Source of the DNA: Euperipatoides rowelli
Taxonomy: Eukaryota; Onychophora; Udeonychophora; Euonychophora; Peripatopsidae
Strand: one strand, 5' to 3'
Assembly (NCBI GenBank): GCA_003024985.2
Contig: PXIH01S0046342.1
DNA length: 12,220 nucleotides
The position numbers and the translations under genes are program-made. This document shows, one piece after another, positions 1 to 9,644 of the stretch. The notes below the pieces were generated by a model that did not search any database, was not told where the DNA came from, and saw only the letters and a list, made by a program, of their open reading frames with translations. Position 1 is the first letter of the stretch, and each line of letters begins with the position of its first letter.

Positions 1-1121
1 TTAAAATATATTACTTTATATAATGTTTTATGTTAGAAATATTTAAGGAAAAACAGGAACTATCTTGAGTAATTGGACCAATAATTTATGAATTTAAAAA
101 ACACTTAAAACTGCATGATTTCCTTCACCTATTTACATAAAGTAGAGAATATTAGGTCACCATTGCTGCGAACCCAATATGTCTCTACTTTATTGTAATC
201 ACATTTTTTCTTGAAGAGTTTTAAAATATTGTAATTAAAAACACAGAATACAATTTTGCGCGCTTGGGTGTGAAGCACTTTATTCAATGTTATGGTAGAA
301 GCCATTTAAAAAAAAACAGGAGAAAATTACAATTATTTTTAAGCTAAAGTTTGTTTTCATGTGATAGATAGTCTAGCAGGCTAACTTGAGTAAAAATGTA
401 TGCTACGAATACAACAAGCACTCATATTTGTTTTTATTATTACTATTTAATTATATTAATTCAGTACGTGGAAGATTGTGAGTTGTTTTTAGAAGAAAAA
501 AATGGTAAAATTTGTATTTAAACTAGTAGTAATATACGAAGAAACAATAATATAGTTGAGATATGGTTTATTTGTGTAGCTTAGTCTGATTTGGAAGCAT
601 TCAGGTGAATAGTTAATGACACATCATATTATTATATCCAGAAATGAGTTAAAATCTTAAACAAATCTGAAGTAGTAATAAGACTTTCAGAATCTTTAAG
701 TCAAGCACACACCGGTGATAAAATCTCTGAGATAGAGATCTCTACAGATAATTTTGTCTTTGAGAAATATTTCAAAAGAGAAATTTAACACACAATGACA
801 GATATTTTTCTTGGAAATATTAATATTTTAGTGATGTCTAGCACTTACTGTTAGCTATAACCTTGTCAAACTTATTTAAATTCTATGGATAGCGATGATG
901 AGGACTCTATTACTATTGCTGCAGGTTCATGCTTGTTAAATATATGCATGTGAAAATACTATGAGATTTTGATGTATATAATTCCCTTTTTCAAACCCTG
1001 CCAATATCAAAACTGCTTTTCATAAGAACTGATTTCTATGTTTTTGTGGAAATCCTCTCTCATTTCTATTATTTAAAATTAAATACAGAACAAATATTTT
1101 TTTATGTATATAATTTTCAGA
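1..1121. other. AT-rich non-coding stretch
   Basis: I see no gene here. All frames are broken often by stops and the composition is strongly A+T-rich, with many short A and T runs. No tRNA-like, rRNA-like or transposon terminus was recognised. The last bases (about 1100-1120) are T-rich and end in a TTTTCAG sequence, which would serve as a splice acceptor for the exon-like piece that follows. Confidence 0.6.
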
Positions 1122-1220
1122 AACGGCGGCCATTGCATAAATTTACATGCCACCATGTTTGTTGAGTCGTATGTTTATGCTGTCATTGACACATACTATG
1201 TTCTCTACTGTAGTCGGTGA
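1122..1220 (+). other. Possible exon fragment with EGF-like start (unproven)
   Basis: A T-rich stretch ending in CAG at 1120 is followed by an open frame that reads N-G-G-H-C-I-N-L-H-A-T-M and then about twenty more residues to a TGA at 1218-1220. N-G-G-x-C is the signature at the start of many EGF-like domains (C-x-N-G-G-x-C). Base composition rises above the flanks, and a GCCACCATG context sits at 1149-1157. Against a real domain, the later spaced cysteines and the Y-x-C-x-C-type core are not visible, and the frame closes after 32 residues. GT at 1216-1217 could serve as a donor just before the stop. It may be a degraded or chance exon; no neighbouring exon was found. Confidence 0.15.
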
Positions 1221-2477
1221 TTGGCTGCAATTTAATTCTTGAAAGATAAATTCTTAAAAAGTAGAGCTTTAGTCTATTTATGGGATTTATCTGAGTCTTT
1301 TACATGACTTTTCTCTAGAGAATGTCTGATACACACTAGAGAATTTATTGCAAATTATCCTAATTCTCAAATGTTTATAAAAAATCAATAATAAATTGAT
1401 GTCTAATAATTGATATTTTATAATATAAATTCTCTATGAATAAACCTATATATCATGAAGAGAAAAGGATATAAAAGTCTTACCTCCCAGGTTTTCAAAG
1501 GTAGCCTTTCTTGTGTAAGAATATACAGTATGTACTGAATACTTTAGTACCTTGAACAATAAATTTGATCCATATAAATTTTCTTCAATCAGTCCTAAAA
1601 AAATATATAGAGATAAAAAAAATTTTAATAAAATATCTGAAGCTTAACTAATGATGTCACTCTAACAAACAAACTATTATGAAAATATATCTTACTAGTT
1701 TACACTTTACATTATAATCAAGTAAACCTGTTCATTTACACTCTAATTCATAAAATTTCCATACATTTTCTATCATTATAATACTGGCATTCTATAATAA
1801 TTGTGGCTAGGAGGAAATATTTTTAAAATCAAGTTATTCAGATTGTTGTGAATAAATAATGTATAAACTAGACTAAAAATAAAATAAAAATGAAAACTTA
1901 AATTCACTTTTCTAATTTGCATATTAAATGAAGCTAAAAATAACAACTTTGGTATGATGACTCTTATCAATAATTGAATAAATTTTAACATGGCAATCTA
2001 GTAATATTATCACATTTTATTATTTACCACAGGAAGGTAAAAAATGAATGACAAAGAAACGCAGAGTTTATTTTATTCAAAATATGAATTAAATATGTAT
2101 GATAGGAATTACTGTAGATGGATAATTATAAAACTATTCATTGGGAAAGGTATACAGCCTAGCTGCTTAGAAAATAAATAAATAAATTAAATAAAAAAAC
2201 ATTTTGTTCATTCTTCTCTTATAAGTATAGAAGATCAATAATTTTTTTGTTTTTTATGATTTTTCAAATAAAAAAAACTATCAAAAACAAATGGATAAAT
2301 TTATAGATATCTAAAGCCATTAATATTTTTTTAAATCAATAATAAAACAATTTGTCAAAATAAATACAAAAACACTGTATTGTACACTGTGGACTGATAC
2401 GTTCTTTAAAGGTAATAGTACCTATATTTAAGACCAAGAAGTTTTTAACTTAAGATTGTAATGGGAAATACAACTGT

Positions 2478-2492
2478 ATTATTATTATTATT
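2478..2492. repeat. (ATT)5 microsatellite
   Basis: Five uninterrupted ATT units lie in AT-rich surroundings. This is a simple short tandem repeat with no evidence of function. Confidence 0.85.
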
Positions 2493-3298
2493 TGGATTTA
2501 TTAAATATAAATGAGGTTATATAATAAATAGATACAGATAAAAAAGAGAGAAATTAAATCCTTATTTCGGATTTATTACAATGCTCAAATTGATTTTAAT
2601 CAAATTAAATGAGTTATGACAAGCCAAATTAAAACTATTACCAAGGATAATAATTATAGGCTTTAATAGCCTATATTAAAAAAATAAATTATGATTTGAT
2701 TGTTTTATATTATGTAAAAATATTTATTAGTCAGTCATTTAACAGTTTGATTGTTGGGGAACTAGAGTATGTAGTTATTCTTGAATGACACAAAGTATAT
2801 TGTCTACATTCCTTGTTGATCTTCCAGATGATAGTACCTGTTGTTAGTTAGGAATTTGGGGTTAAATGGTAAAAAGGTTTAATGCAAATTTAACAAATAG
2901 TTCTGATCTTCTTTAGCATGATTTTATACATAAATTTTTTAAAGAATGCTTATAGTTCATGAACTGTTTTCCCATTATGATTCTTAGGCTCTCCTCTGAA
3001 CAGATTCAATTGCAAGATTTTGGCTTTTCGTAATTGTTGATTTTCAAGCAGTTACGAGGTATTCCAATCCCAACCTAATGTGTATGTTGTGTAGATCAAG
3101 AAAAGAATTTGATAACTGGCTCCCATTCATTTTAGCTTGTAGAACATGTACATTTTCTTATTTGACTTAACTATTATTGAGTTAATGTGTTTGTCCCATT
3201 AACAAGTTTCTCTGCACCCAAAATCTAAGGTTTGATACCCAGTTTATCTCGCTCAATTCTACATTTGACAACAAAGAACCATATCTTTGGGCTAACTC

Positions 3299-3315
3299 TT
3301 TTTTTTTTTTTTTTT
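3299..3315. repeat. Poly-T run (17 T)
   Basis: An uninterrupted run of 17 T follows a C and precedes AAACC. On the minus strand it reads as poly-A, so a retroposed 3' end was considered. No retrotransposon body or target-site duplication could be recognised next to it. Confidence 0.85.
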
Positions 3316-3546
3316 AAACCATGAATTATGAAACATTATTTGATAGGGGTTTCATGGCATGTTGGTTTGTTTTGATAATGATTCAGCTATAAACTGATGG
3401 GAGTTGGTGTTATTTTGATCTGGAGTACATTAGTGTTTCTATGGTTACAACATAATGTAAATTTAATCTAAAATGTGAAAGAGAAATATTAGTAAATTGC
3501 ACAGGAAATTAAAACATTAAATTTATTTTGGTGTTTTATCTTTAAA

Positions 3547-3560
3547 CCCCCCCCCCCCCC
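3547..3560. repeat. Poly-C run (14 C)
   Basis: Fourteen consecutive C bases stand out strongly in an A+T-rich region. The run lies about 40 bases upstream of the palindromic element starting near 3600. Runs like this are prone to length polymorphism and to sequencing error. Confidence 0.9.
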
Positions 3561-3599
3561 TTCCTAAATAAAAGAACATCAGATGTCGTAAAGCTCTCG

Positions 3600-3990
3600 T
3601 GATAAATGCTGCTCAAGAAAAATTTAAGTTGAGAGTATGATCATTTATATGTCATTAGGGAGGAAAAGTGTTTCTGGACCCATCCAGATATTTTTCTAGA
3701 TGGTGCCACATCCGGTTTCTGTTTCTTAAAGGTATAAGGGGTTTTATATCAAGATGGTGTACCTCCTGTTCTGGGAAAAAGGTGACTTTCTTTGTCCCAG
3801 AACAGGAAGGGGCGCCATATTAATATATGATGTCATCATAGCAGATATGGGTATATAAAAAAACCTCATACCTTTAAAACAACAGAATTCAATGTGACAC
3901 CATCTTAGATAAGACCCATATGGGCATGAAAAAGCTGTTTCTCCTAACTGATCAATTGATTGACCTGACTCTCCTCTTCTCATTCAGCTT
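3600..3990. mobile_element. Long imperfect palindrome (foldback/MITE-like element)
   Basis: The two halves are inverted copies of each other. The clearest matches are TTAAAGGTAT at 3726-3735 against ATACCTTTAA at 3869-3878, and GATGGTGCCACA near 3699-3710 against TGTGACACCATC near 3893-3904. The match continues outward in weaker form, with TTAGG near 3655-3659 against CCTAA near 3943-3947 and GAGAGT near 3631 against ACTCTC near 3968. The right arm carries about 25 extra bases (about 3830-3855) absent from the left arm, including an ATGATGTCATCAT near-palindrome. No transposase is present, so if it is an element it is non-autonomous. Exact ends and target-site duplication could not be fixed, so the boundaries are approximate. 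It could instead be an old inverted duplication. Confidence 0.6.
3765..3806. repeat. Perfect 12-bp inverted repeat at palindrome centre
   Basis: CCTGTTCTGGGA at 3765-3776 is exactly complementary to TCCCAGAACAGG at 3795-3806. Inside it, after one mismatch, AAAG pairs with CTTT, leaving a loop of about 8 bases (3782-3789). It forms the tip of the larger palindrome at 3600-3990 and is much better conserved than the outer arms. Confidence 0.85.
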
Positions 3991-4325
3991 CACACTAAAT
4001 TAGTTTTCCATAAGAGTAAAAAATTAGTGTTAGATTGAGAAAAACAGTGTTTGTATAAAGTGAAGCACTTTGGTGCTTTGCTTAAGTGCTTGGCTTTATG
4101 GTAAAATCCCTGATAAGGCACAGAGAAGTTTCCAAGTAGCAGTGATTGGAAATTTAATTTCTGCCATCAGTTCCGTCTCCACTGCATATATTACACTTTA
4201 TAAAGTACAATAGCATATTTATGTGCAGATCACACTCAACAGATTAAGATGTTCGTATATTCTTTACTTCTAGATAACATTTTGTTACAGATTTGATTTA
4301 GAAAATACAATACATAGATTGACAT

Positions 4326-4575
4326 TAACTAAGGCCTCATTCCTATGGGCAATTATTTCAACCATGGATGAACCACATCCTCTCTGATCTTTTCTTTTTT
4401 TCTGTATCAGCCAAGTAAATTTATCCCAAGCCATACGAACACAACACTGTCTCATATGCGGTTAGTTACCATGGAAACATAATTCCATCTCAATCATGGT
4501 TAGTTTAATTATTATAAAACAAATAATTTGATGTAATATCAGTTAATATATTTTAGGTAGTGTAAACGTTTAAAT
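4326..4575 (+). repeat. Dispersed repeat, copy A (partner at 11842-12118)
   Basis: This segment aligns over about 250 bases with 11842-12118 in the same orientation. Shared blocks include TTTCAACCATGG followed by GAACCACATC (about 4356-4379), a pyrimidine tract around 4387-4404, an AAGCCAT block near 4428, GGTTAGTT near 4460, and a 24-base exact block at 4491-4514. The block near 4354-4370 is also partly complementary to the block near 4491-4512, so the unit has loose inverted ends like a MITE. There is no open frame or transposase. The family is not one I recognise. The strand given is only relative to copy B. Confidence 0.7.
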
Positions 4576-5330
4576 TAAAAACAAATGTGCCACTTTATCT
4601 AATTGATAAATAAATTAGAAAACCAGTAACTTAGAGCCTTCACACCAAATGAGTGTAGAATATAGATCTAAGTTTACCAATGTTATAGAAAAAAAAAAGA
4701 ACATCAGCTTCTGTGAAATTCTATCAATGTAATTCATTTACTGCAAACGACACTCACAAACAGAAATACTTTGCTTAGAACGTAGAAAAATGAATAATTT
4801 ATTTTAGATATACAGGTAGACCATACCATTATATAATTTTGTTATTTACATTTGATTTCTTCAATTAAACATATTTATGGTAGTTTTTTTTAAGCAAACT
4901 TTATTTGCTACAAAACAAAATTACAAAGATAAAAGTTGCAAAATGAATTTACAAATTTCCCTTCACATATTACCATTCATAGATTTGTTTTAATTGTAGG
5001 ATTTTCTGATATAATTTTAAATGTAATGGAACAAGAAAAAGTAACAACTTTTAACAACATATAAAATATCCTAGATGTTACAATTAATTTCATTATAATT
5101 CATATTTAGAAGTTCTTATAGTTATTGCATTTAAATACATAGGATTCTATTAATCGTAAAAGTACGACAAGTGCTTATTCATGTTAAAAATTTGTGCGTG
5201 CTCGCTAAAATGCTAAAGGAATAGAGCAACAACCTATAATTTTAAAAATTAATTTGTAAATAATTCTTTTATTAAAGTATTTTTTGAAGTGGAATATTTT
5301 TATTAATAATTTGTAAATAGAACCAGGTCT
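4576..5330. other. AT-rich non-coding stretch
   Basis: No gene, RNA or repeat boundary could be recognised. The DNA is A+T-rich with many poly-A and poly-T runs, and all frames are closed frequently. The first 50 bases may hold a decayed edge of the dispersed repeat that ends near 4575. Confidence 0.55.
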
Positions 5331-5573
5331 ATATGGGACTCGGTATGATAAGCCCAGGGAGCGTTTCAGAAAGGATGTGATGTCATAGGGTGAGCAGAGA
5401 GTGGGGGAGAGGATAATTGAGTAGGCAAGAGAGTGAGCTAAAAGAGTGCATACAGAGACACAAGTATATAAACAAATATATCATTGGGTTTATTTATAAC
5501 TAGGATGATGAGTCATAAGCGCTTTCGTTGGAATAAGAATGTTATATTGTAAATTAGGAACTAGAAAGTTTGA

Positions 5574-5888
5574 TCCTTATCTTGGTTTCTAAAAGGTAAA
5601 TGGAATGGACATCTACTGTCTCGTCTGCTAAACCCAGGCAAGTGTTGCTCCAGGAAAGAGATGAATGACGGTCAGGTAAACATTGGTTTCTTGGGGCTGA
5701 TACTCAGTGAGTGCGGACAGCCTTATTGCGGCCCTAACTTCTACAACCGTGCAATTTTGCACTGCAGGCTTCATCAAAGCAGTCATGGAAGGGATTCTAA
5801 TCTATATATATATCATCCTTTTTTCATTATATTATATGCACGTTCAAACAATAGAAGAGGTGGCACCGACTATATTTATTTCTTCTAA
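5574..5888 (+). other. Open stretch of unknown nature, not a confident gene
   Basis: The frame is open from just after a TGA at 5571-5573 to a stop at 5886-5888, with the first ATG at 5661. The stretch 5600-5790 is visibly richer in G+C than its surroundings. The predicted product has an early K-C-C-S motif, then the cysteines of C-G-Q-P-Y-C-G-P, then a low-complexity hydrophobic tail driven by a TA repeat at about 5801-5814. A second frame from 5707 is also open to 5922. Splice-like signals exist inside: a pyrimidine-rich acceptor before 5639, a CAG/GTAAAC donor at 5674-5679, and a TGCACTGCAG acceptor before 5768. They do not join into a consistent reading frame. I recognise no family. It may be a fragment of a repeat or transposon rather than a gene. 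Confidence 0.2.
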
Positions 5889-6343
5889 GATTATTTACTT
5901 CAGCATAATTATTTCCATTTGAGTGAAGATGCTCCTGGGTTTGAGGATCTTTTTATTTGTAGTTTATGTCCGTCCATTCCTTCCAGACTATATTTACTTA
6001 TGAAAGTTCCTTATTTCTTTTCATCTTGTATATTGTAACTTTTGCTCTTTATTTTATTTATTATCTTGACCTATTCTTCAGCTCACTACCTTCCCTACTC
6101 TTACATCTTGCTTAGCCTACTTTATATACTCTCATGGGTGTTACAGCCAATTAGTTCTATTACAAATTGTCTTTGAAAATCAATTATAACAAAGAAAGCA
6201 ATTTCATTTTACCTTTATAAAAGAAAACGATGAAATTATAGTAATTAGCATTTGAATAGTATTTTAAATTATATAGATGTTGAAAAAAAATATATACAAA
6301 TTTAATAAATATCAATTTGCTAAATCATAAAAATTCATAAAAT

Positions 6344-6445
6344 AATTTCTTAGAGAAAAAAACAACACATTGATTTCTTTAAAAAAAATAAAACCAATTT
6401 CTTAAAAATAATACAAATTTCTAGAAATAACACCACCAATTTCCA
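6344..6445. repeat. Degenerate short tandem repeat, AATTTCT-based
   Basis: The motif AATTTCT or a one-base variant recurs at about 6344, 6372, 6396, 6416 and 6439. Each copy is followed by an A-rich stretch often ending in ACA or ACC. Spacing is irregular at about 20-28 bases, so this is a decayed minisatellite-like array or biased low-complexity DNA. Confidence 0.35.
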
Positions 6446-6466
6446 TTAAAAAACTAAAACATTTTT

Positions 6467-6490
6467 TGGTCGGATTAAGTTATCTGACCA
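6467..6490. repeat. Small stem-loop, 9-bp stem
   Basis: TGGTCGGAT at 6467-6475 pairs with ATCTGACCA at 6482-6490 with one G-U pair and a 6-base loop. It stands in an otherwise A/T-only neighbourhood. No poly-U tract or gene end nearby gives it a role. Confidence 0.5.
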
Positions 6491-7624
6491 CCAACGTAAT
6501 TAACGATAGGAGTCGTGCGACAACTAAAACATAGTATTATGTGGAATTAGTATTTTTTTTTCGTTGATTTTAGTATATTTTCTTTACAGTCCTAACCTTA
6601 CCATAACTCTGAATCCTAGGATAATCTAGAGGTGAAATAATATTTCAACTTACTACCATTATATTGGTGGGCAGATAACGGAACTTGACCCATTTTTTTT
6701 TTTAATCCTTAGGCATATGTAATTTAAAAATCTCCCCAGTTATATGAACAATATTGTTCAAAATTTCCACAAAGTAGTTCTATGTTCACATTCAAGAGAA
6801 TCAAATAAACACATTTTAGTAGAATAAAAAAATATTTTTTAAAAAAAAGAAAGACATTCTAATATTTTTAATGAGCTATTGATTTGAGTAGTCATAACAT
6901 TTGGTAGTTTGCTTCAAGTAATCACATTAACATAATTTCAGGAGGTTCATTTCTAATTTTTAATGTAAAAAAACATCACTTTTTTTTTCTTCTCTCTTCT
7001 TTTTAATGCATTAATTAATTTTATTTTAAATATTTTTTAAGAGGAGGATATCTTTTTAAACAATTGCCCCGGAAAATCATTAATAATATTAAAAATAATG
7101 TAAAGGCTAATGCAATTGAATTAAATTAAGTCTAAAAATAAATGGAAAACTAAAAATTTACATTGGAAAAAAAAAATTATAATTGCAAATTTAAAAATGA
7201 TCAATTATGACCTAAAAGTTCATAAAAATCATATTGACTGTGTAAGCATTAAAAATGATACTTAAATTAAGCATTACAAACGACCCATTCATCAGCAATG
7301 AAGAATAAGATTTGATTAATAATTTATTAGGCTAAATTAGTGCATGTATGATTATAGTATAACCTTCAATTTTTTATGCCATAATTCATTCCAATCGTTT
7401 AATACTTTATTTTAAAAGTTTGTTGTTTGATAGCAACCTGACAATAAAATATATTCTAATAATTTATAACTTACTCCTTAAGACAACTGTGGGCAGTACA
7501 CGCCTCTTTGAACATGTAAATGTGTCTTTTTTAATTTTTTGTCCACATGTACAACAAGTGATGTGAAGATAGCAGTCATTTTGGTGCAAGTCACAGACAC
7601 TTCTTATGGCTAATTACTTCTATG

Positions 7625-7791
7625 CAATGGTTGTTGGTTGTGTAAAAACGGATACTTTCCGTAAGATCATGCACACTTTGCAGTCAGGCATGCATAATTA
7701 AAAGATGGATAACTATCCAACGTCATCTGTAAAAATAAAATTCACTTTTACGTTAGACCTATCCGTTTGCTCACCATCTTGTTATTCATTG
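7625..7791. mobile_element. Small palindromic MITE-like element (candidate)
   Basis: CAATG at 7625-7629 and CATTG at 7787-7791 bracket the element. AAACGGATA at 7646-7654 is exactly complementary to TATCCGTTT at 7760-7768. The centre holds TGGATA at 7706-7711 facing TATCCA at 7714-7719. All three pairs are nearly concentric (midpoints about 7708, 7707 and 7712), as expected for one palindromic unit of about 167 bases with small indels. No coding capacity is present. No convincing target-site duplication was seen, so the ends are tentative. Confidence 0.4.
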
Positions 7792-8880
7792 AACCAATCA
7801 TATGTTAGGTTTTCTAAGTAGCGTTGCCTGTACACTTGTTTTTATCTCAATTGATTTAGTTTGAAAACATTATATTTGAAAATGTCTATTCGTTAAGCAG
7901 TAAACTAAGTACCAATAAAATATTTTCACAATACTAGACGTTTATTGGAATTCATTTTGATACGAAAAACTAAAAACCATAACAACTGATTGGAAATAAG
8001 AGGAGTAATATGATTGATATTGTATAAAGAAGCATTTTTTTAAATCCATCATTTTTGATGAGCTTTTAATCTATTATACAATAAAAAACCATCCCACTTT
8101 ACTCCATTTCTTAAACCTCTCGTCCTACGCTTGAACTGAGATGTGGCTATTCGGATTCTTTTTTTTTTAAAAAAAAATTAGATTAATAATTGCTATTTAC
8201 TCAAAAAGGGTTGCCAGAGCATGCCTTAAAAGATAAATGTTATATGAAGTTAGCAATGATATTTCGTAATGAATAATCACACATAAAAGGGAATGAGATA
8301 GCCCAAATTGATCTTTCCATTTGAAAATGAAGTACGAAGCAAATTATTTTTGCCTGGGACAAATTATATGAAACGCATACGGTAATAGCTTCATATTGAA
8401 ATGACAGCAGAAATTATAAAATATTCATGTGGGGGGGGGGGGTAATCAAAACGAAAACTATGGTAAGTTATATGTACAGCAACTTCCTTGTCATGCCTCT
8501 ATCTCAATCTATTAATGAATTGATCATCTGTCTTAACACTGAAATAGTTTTTTTTTCCTAAAACTAAGTTAAAATATGATAATTTCCATGTCATCTATAA
8601 TTTAATCTGTTAGTTGTTTTTGACACATCAGGGAGTCGCATAAAATTATTTGGCATCACAGAAAATTTTAAAAAACATAAGATAAATGTTTTATTATTAT
8701 GAATTTTTAGAATATTTTGTCTACTGTATATATAAAAAATTACATTTGATTTTTATAAATTTGAAATAAATTTACTTTAATAGTTACAGTATAGTCATGT
8801 AAGTAATGTATACACCAAAAAAAAAATATTGTAGCCATGAGTCCCGCATTCCTATAAATCCATGTCCTATTGTGTCTGTA
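7792..8880. other. AT-rich non-coding stretch
   Basis: No gene is visible. It contains a T-run and A-run pair (about 8158-8177) that can fold back on itself, a poly-G run at 8431-8442, and scattered short frames explained by composition. Confidence 0.55.
8431..8442. repeat. Poly-G run (12 G)
   Basis: Twelve consecutive G bases stand in A+T-rich DNA. Like the poly-C run at 3547-3560, it is a likely site of length variation or sequencing error and can contribute to G-quadruplex structure. Confidence 0.9.
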
Positions 8881-8900
8881 TAGTAGCTATAGATTCTATA

Positions 8901-8997
8901 GAGGAGAGTGGATGGGGTGGGTGAAGATGTTGTTGAGAGTGTGGGAGATGAAGAGGGAAGGTGGATAGATTGGGTTTGAATGAAGGGCTTTGTGGTG
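8901..8997 (+). repeat. G-rich purine tract
   Basis: About 100 bases are dominated by G and A with GT patches, and contain several runs of three or four G (GGGGTGGG near 8914-8921, then GGG near 8943, 8954, 8971 and 8985). A further GGGGGAGGGG lies at about 9068-9077. The strand asymmetry is sharp against the flanks. It could form G-quadruplex or triplex structures, but the loops are long. The serine, threonine and proline-rich frame on the opposite strand is a by-product of this composition. Confidence 0.5.
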
Positions 8998-9000
8998 ATT

Positions 9001-9440
9001 GAGGCTAACATCTTTGAGATGACTCCGAAAAATAAGACAAACCAAATGTTCATAGTTCATAACACAAGGGGGAGGGGTTGTTAATAAATTCACCTCAAGA
9101 TAAGGGGTCACCTATGAAAAAAGGTTTAAGAGTGCTCTGCTAAAGGATTACTGTATTAAATTAATCTTATTGGTCTTAGTGCAGAAATATTTTTCATAAA
9201 AGGAAAAAATATCTTAGAATGAAGAGTCCAGCATTTTATAATATACTGACACTTTACACTAAAATCTTACATAAAAACATAAATAAGTTTCTCATGTATG
9301 AGTTTCATATCCACCATCTATCCATCACTCTCCGATACATATACCATAATATAAATATTATGATAGCACAAACATGCATGCATCATTATCTCCAGTCCAG
9401 ATGGCATACACCACAGACTTTCACTGAGATAGACGATGAA
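9001..9440. other. Non-coding stretch upstream of candidate exon
   Basis: The sequence returns to A+T-rich. A frame on the plus strand stays open from 9219 to a TGA at 9441-9443, but most of it is isoleucine, histidine and asparagine rich as expected from AT-rich DNA. Only its last 15 codons or so (from about 9396) look more like coding sequence. It is in the same frame as the candidate exon that follows but is separated from it by the stop. Confidence 0.35.
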
Positions 9441-9479
9441 TGAAGGGAGTATAATCTTTTCTCTTTATCGGTAGCAGTC

Positions 9480-9644
9480 ATGTATTCCCCTATGGTTTCT
9501 GAGGCAGCAACGTCTGCAGACCAGGAAGATCTTGGATATACTGTGCAGAGGCTTATCACCCCACTGCTGCCCTCCAGTCCTTGTCATCACATTCAACTTG
9601 TCTACTTTCCATTTGAGGATGAGACCTACTTCTCTGTAAAATAA
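9480..9644 (+). CDS. Candidate terminal exon or short ORF, 54 residues
   Basis: The frame is open from 9444 and runs from ATG 9480 to TAA 9642-9644. It reads with mixed, protein-like codon use: a Ser/Ala/Asp/Glu-rich start, then G-Y-T-V-Q-R-L-I-T-P-L-L, then I-Q-L-V-Y-F-P-F-E-D-E-T-Y-F and the stop. Local G+C is clearly above both flanks. A pyrimidine-rich sequence ending in GGTAG at 9470-9474 or GCAG at 9477 would be a splice acceptor, and overlapping AATAAA signals at 9643-9648 and 9647-9652 touch the stop. That pattern suits a last coding exon with a very short 3' end. The alternative is an internal exon using GT at 9636-9637. I do not recognise the protein, and no partner exon was found. 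The opposite-strand frame over the same bases looks less protein-like. Confidence 0.3.
   Translation: MYSPMVSEAATSADQEDLGYTVQRLITPLLPSSPCHHIQLVYFPFEDETYFSVK

Larger units (their letters stand above)
1221..3540. other. Long AT-rich non-coding stretch
   Basis: I see nothing gene-like over this 2.3 kb. The sequence is made of A/T runs, TAAA-type low complexity (for example around 2174-2195) and a short ATT microsatellite. The open frames present are short, AT-driven and lysine, asparagine, isoleucine or phenylalanine rich, as expected from composition alone. The stretch fits intergenic or intronic DNA. Confidence 0.6.
5889..7620. other. AT-rich non-coding stretch
   Basis: Apart from a pyrimidine-rich patch around 5930-6130, a degenerate tandem array near 6344-6445 and a small hairpin at 6467-6490, I see nothing interpretable in this stretch. 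Frames are short, and poly-A and poly-T runs are dense, especially at 6280-6430, 6820-6850 and 6965-7040. Confidence 0.55.

Noticed and set aside
1776-1991. Minus-strand 71-codon frame.
   Set aside because: It consists of leucine, isoleucine, phenylalanine and asparagine runs dictated by A+T-rich DNA, with no motif and no raised G+C.
3225-3245. GGTTTGATACC, resembling a tRNA B-box.
   Set aside because: No A-box, acceptor stem or anticodon arm could be placed upstream, so neither a tRNA nor a tRNA-derived SINE is supported.
3744-3983. Minus-strand 79-codon frame.
   Set aside because: It lies wholly inside the palindromic element and reads through its inverted arms, so it is best explained as a by-product of the repeat.
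4063-4091. Short hairpin AAGCAC / GTGCTT at 4063-4078, with another AAGTGCTT at about 4084-4091.
   Set aside because: A 6-base stem and repeated short words are too weak to separate from chance. TGAAGCACTTT also recurs at 271-281 without any extended similarity.
8784-9111. Two overlapping minus-strand frames of 71 and 89 codons, serine, threonine and proline rich.
   Set aside because: The composition comes from the complement of the G-rich purine tract at 8901-8997. Two frames being open at once points to bias, not coding.
8109-9131. A second hAT-like pair of ends: TCTTAAACCT at 8109-8118 and its exact complement at 9122-9131, the right one preceded by GGGGTCACC.
   Set aside because: The 10-base match resembles hAT termini, but the 8 bases flanking each side do not match, the inward similarity stops quickly, and such T/A-rich 10-mers are expected by chance. 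It might be one decayed terminus, but is not supported as an element.
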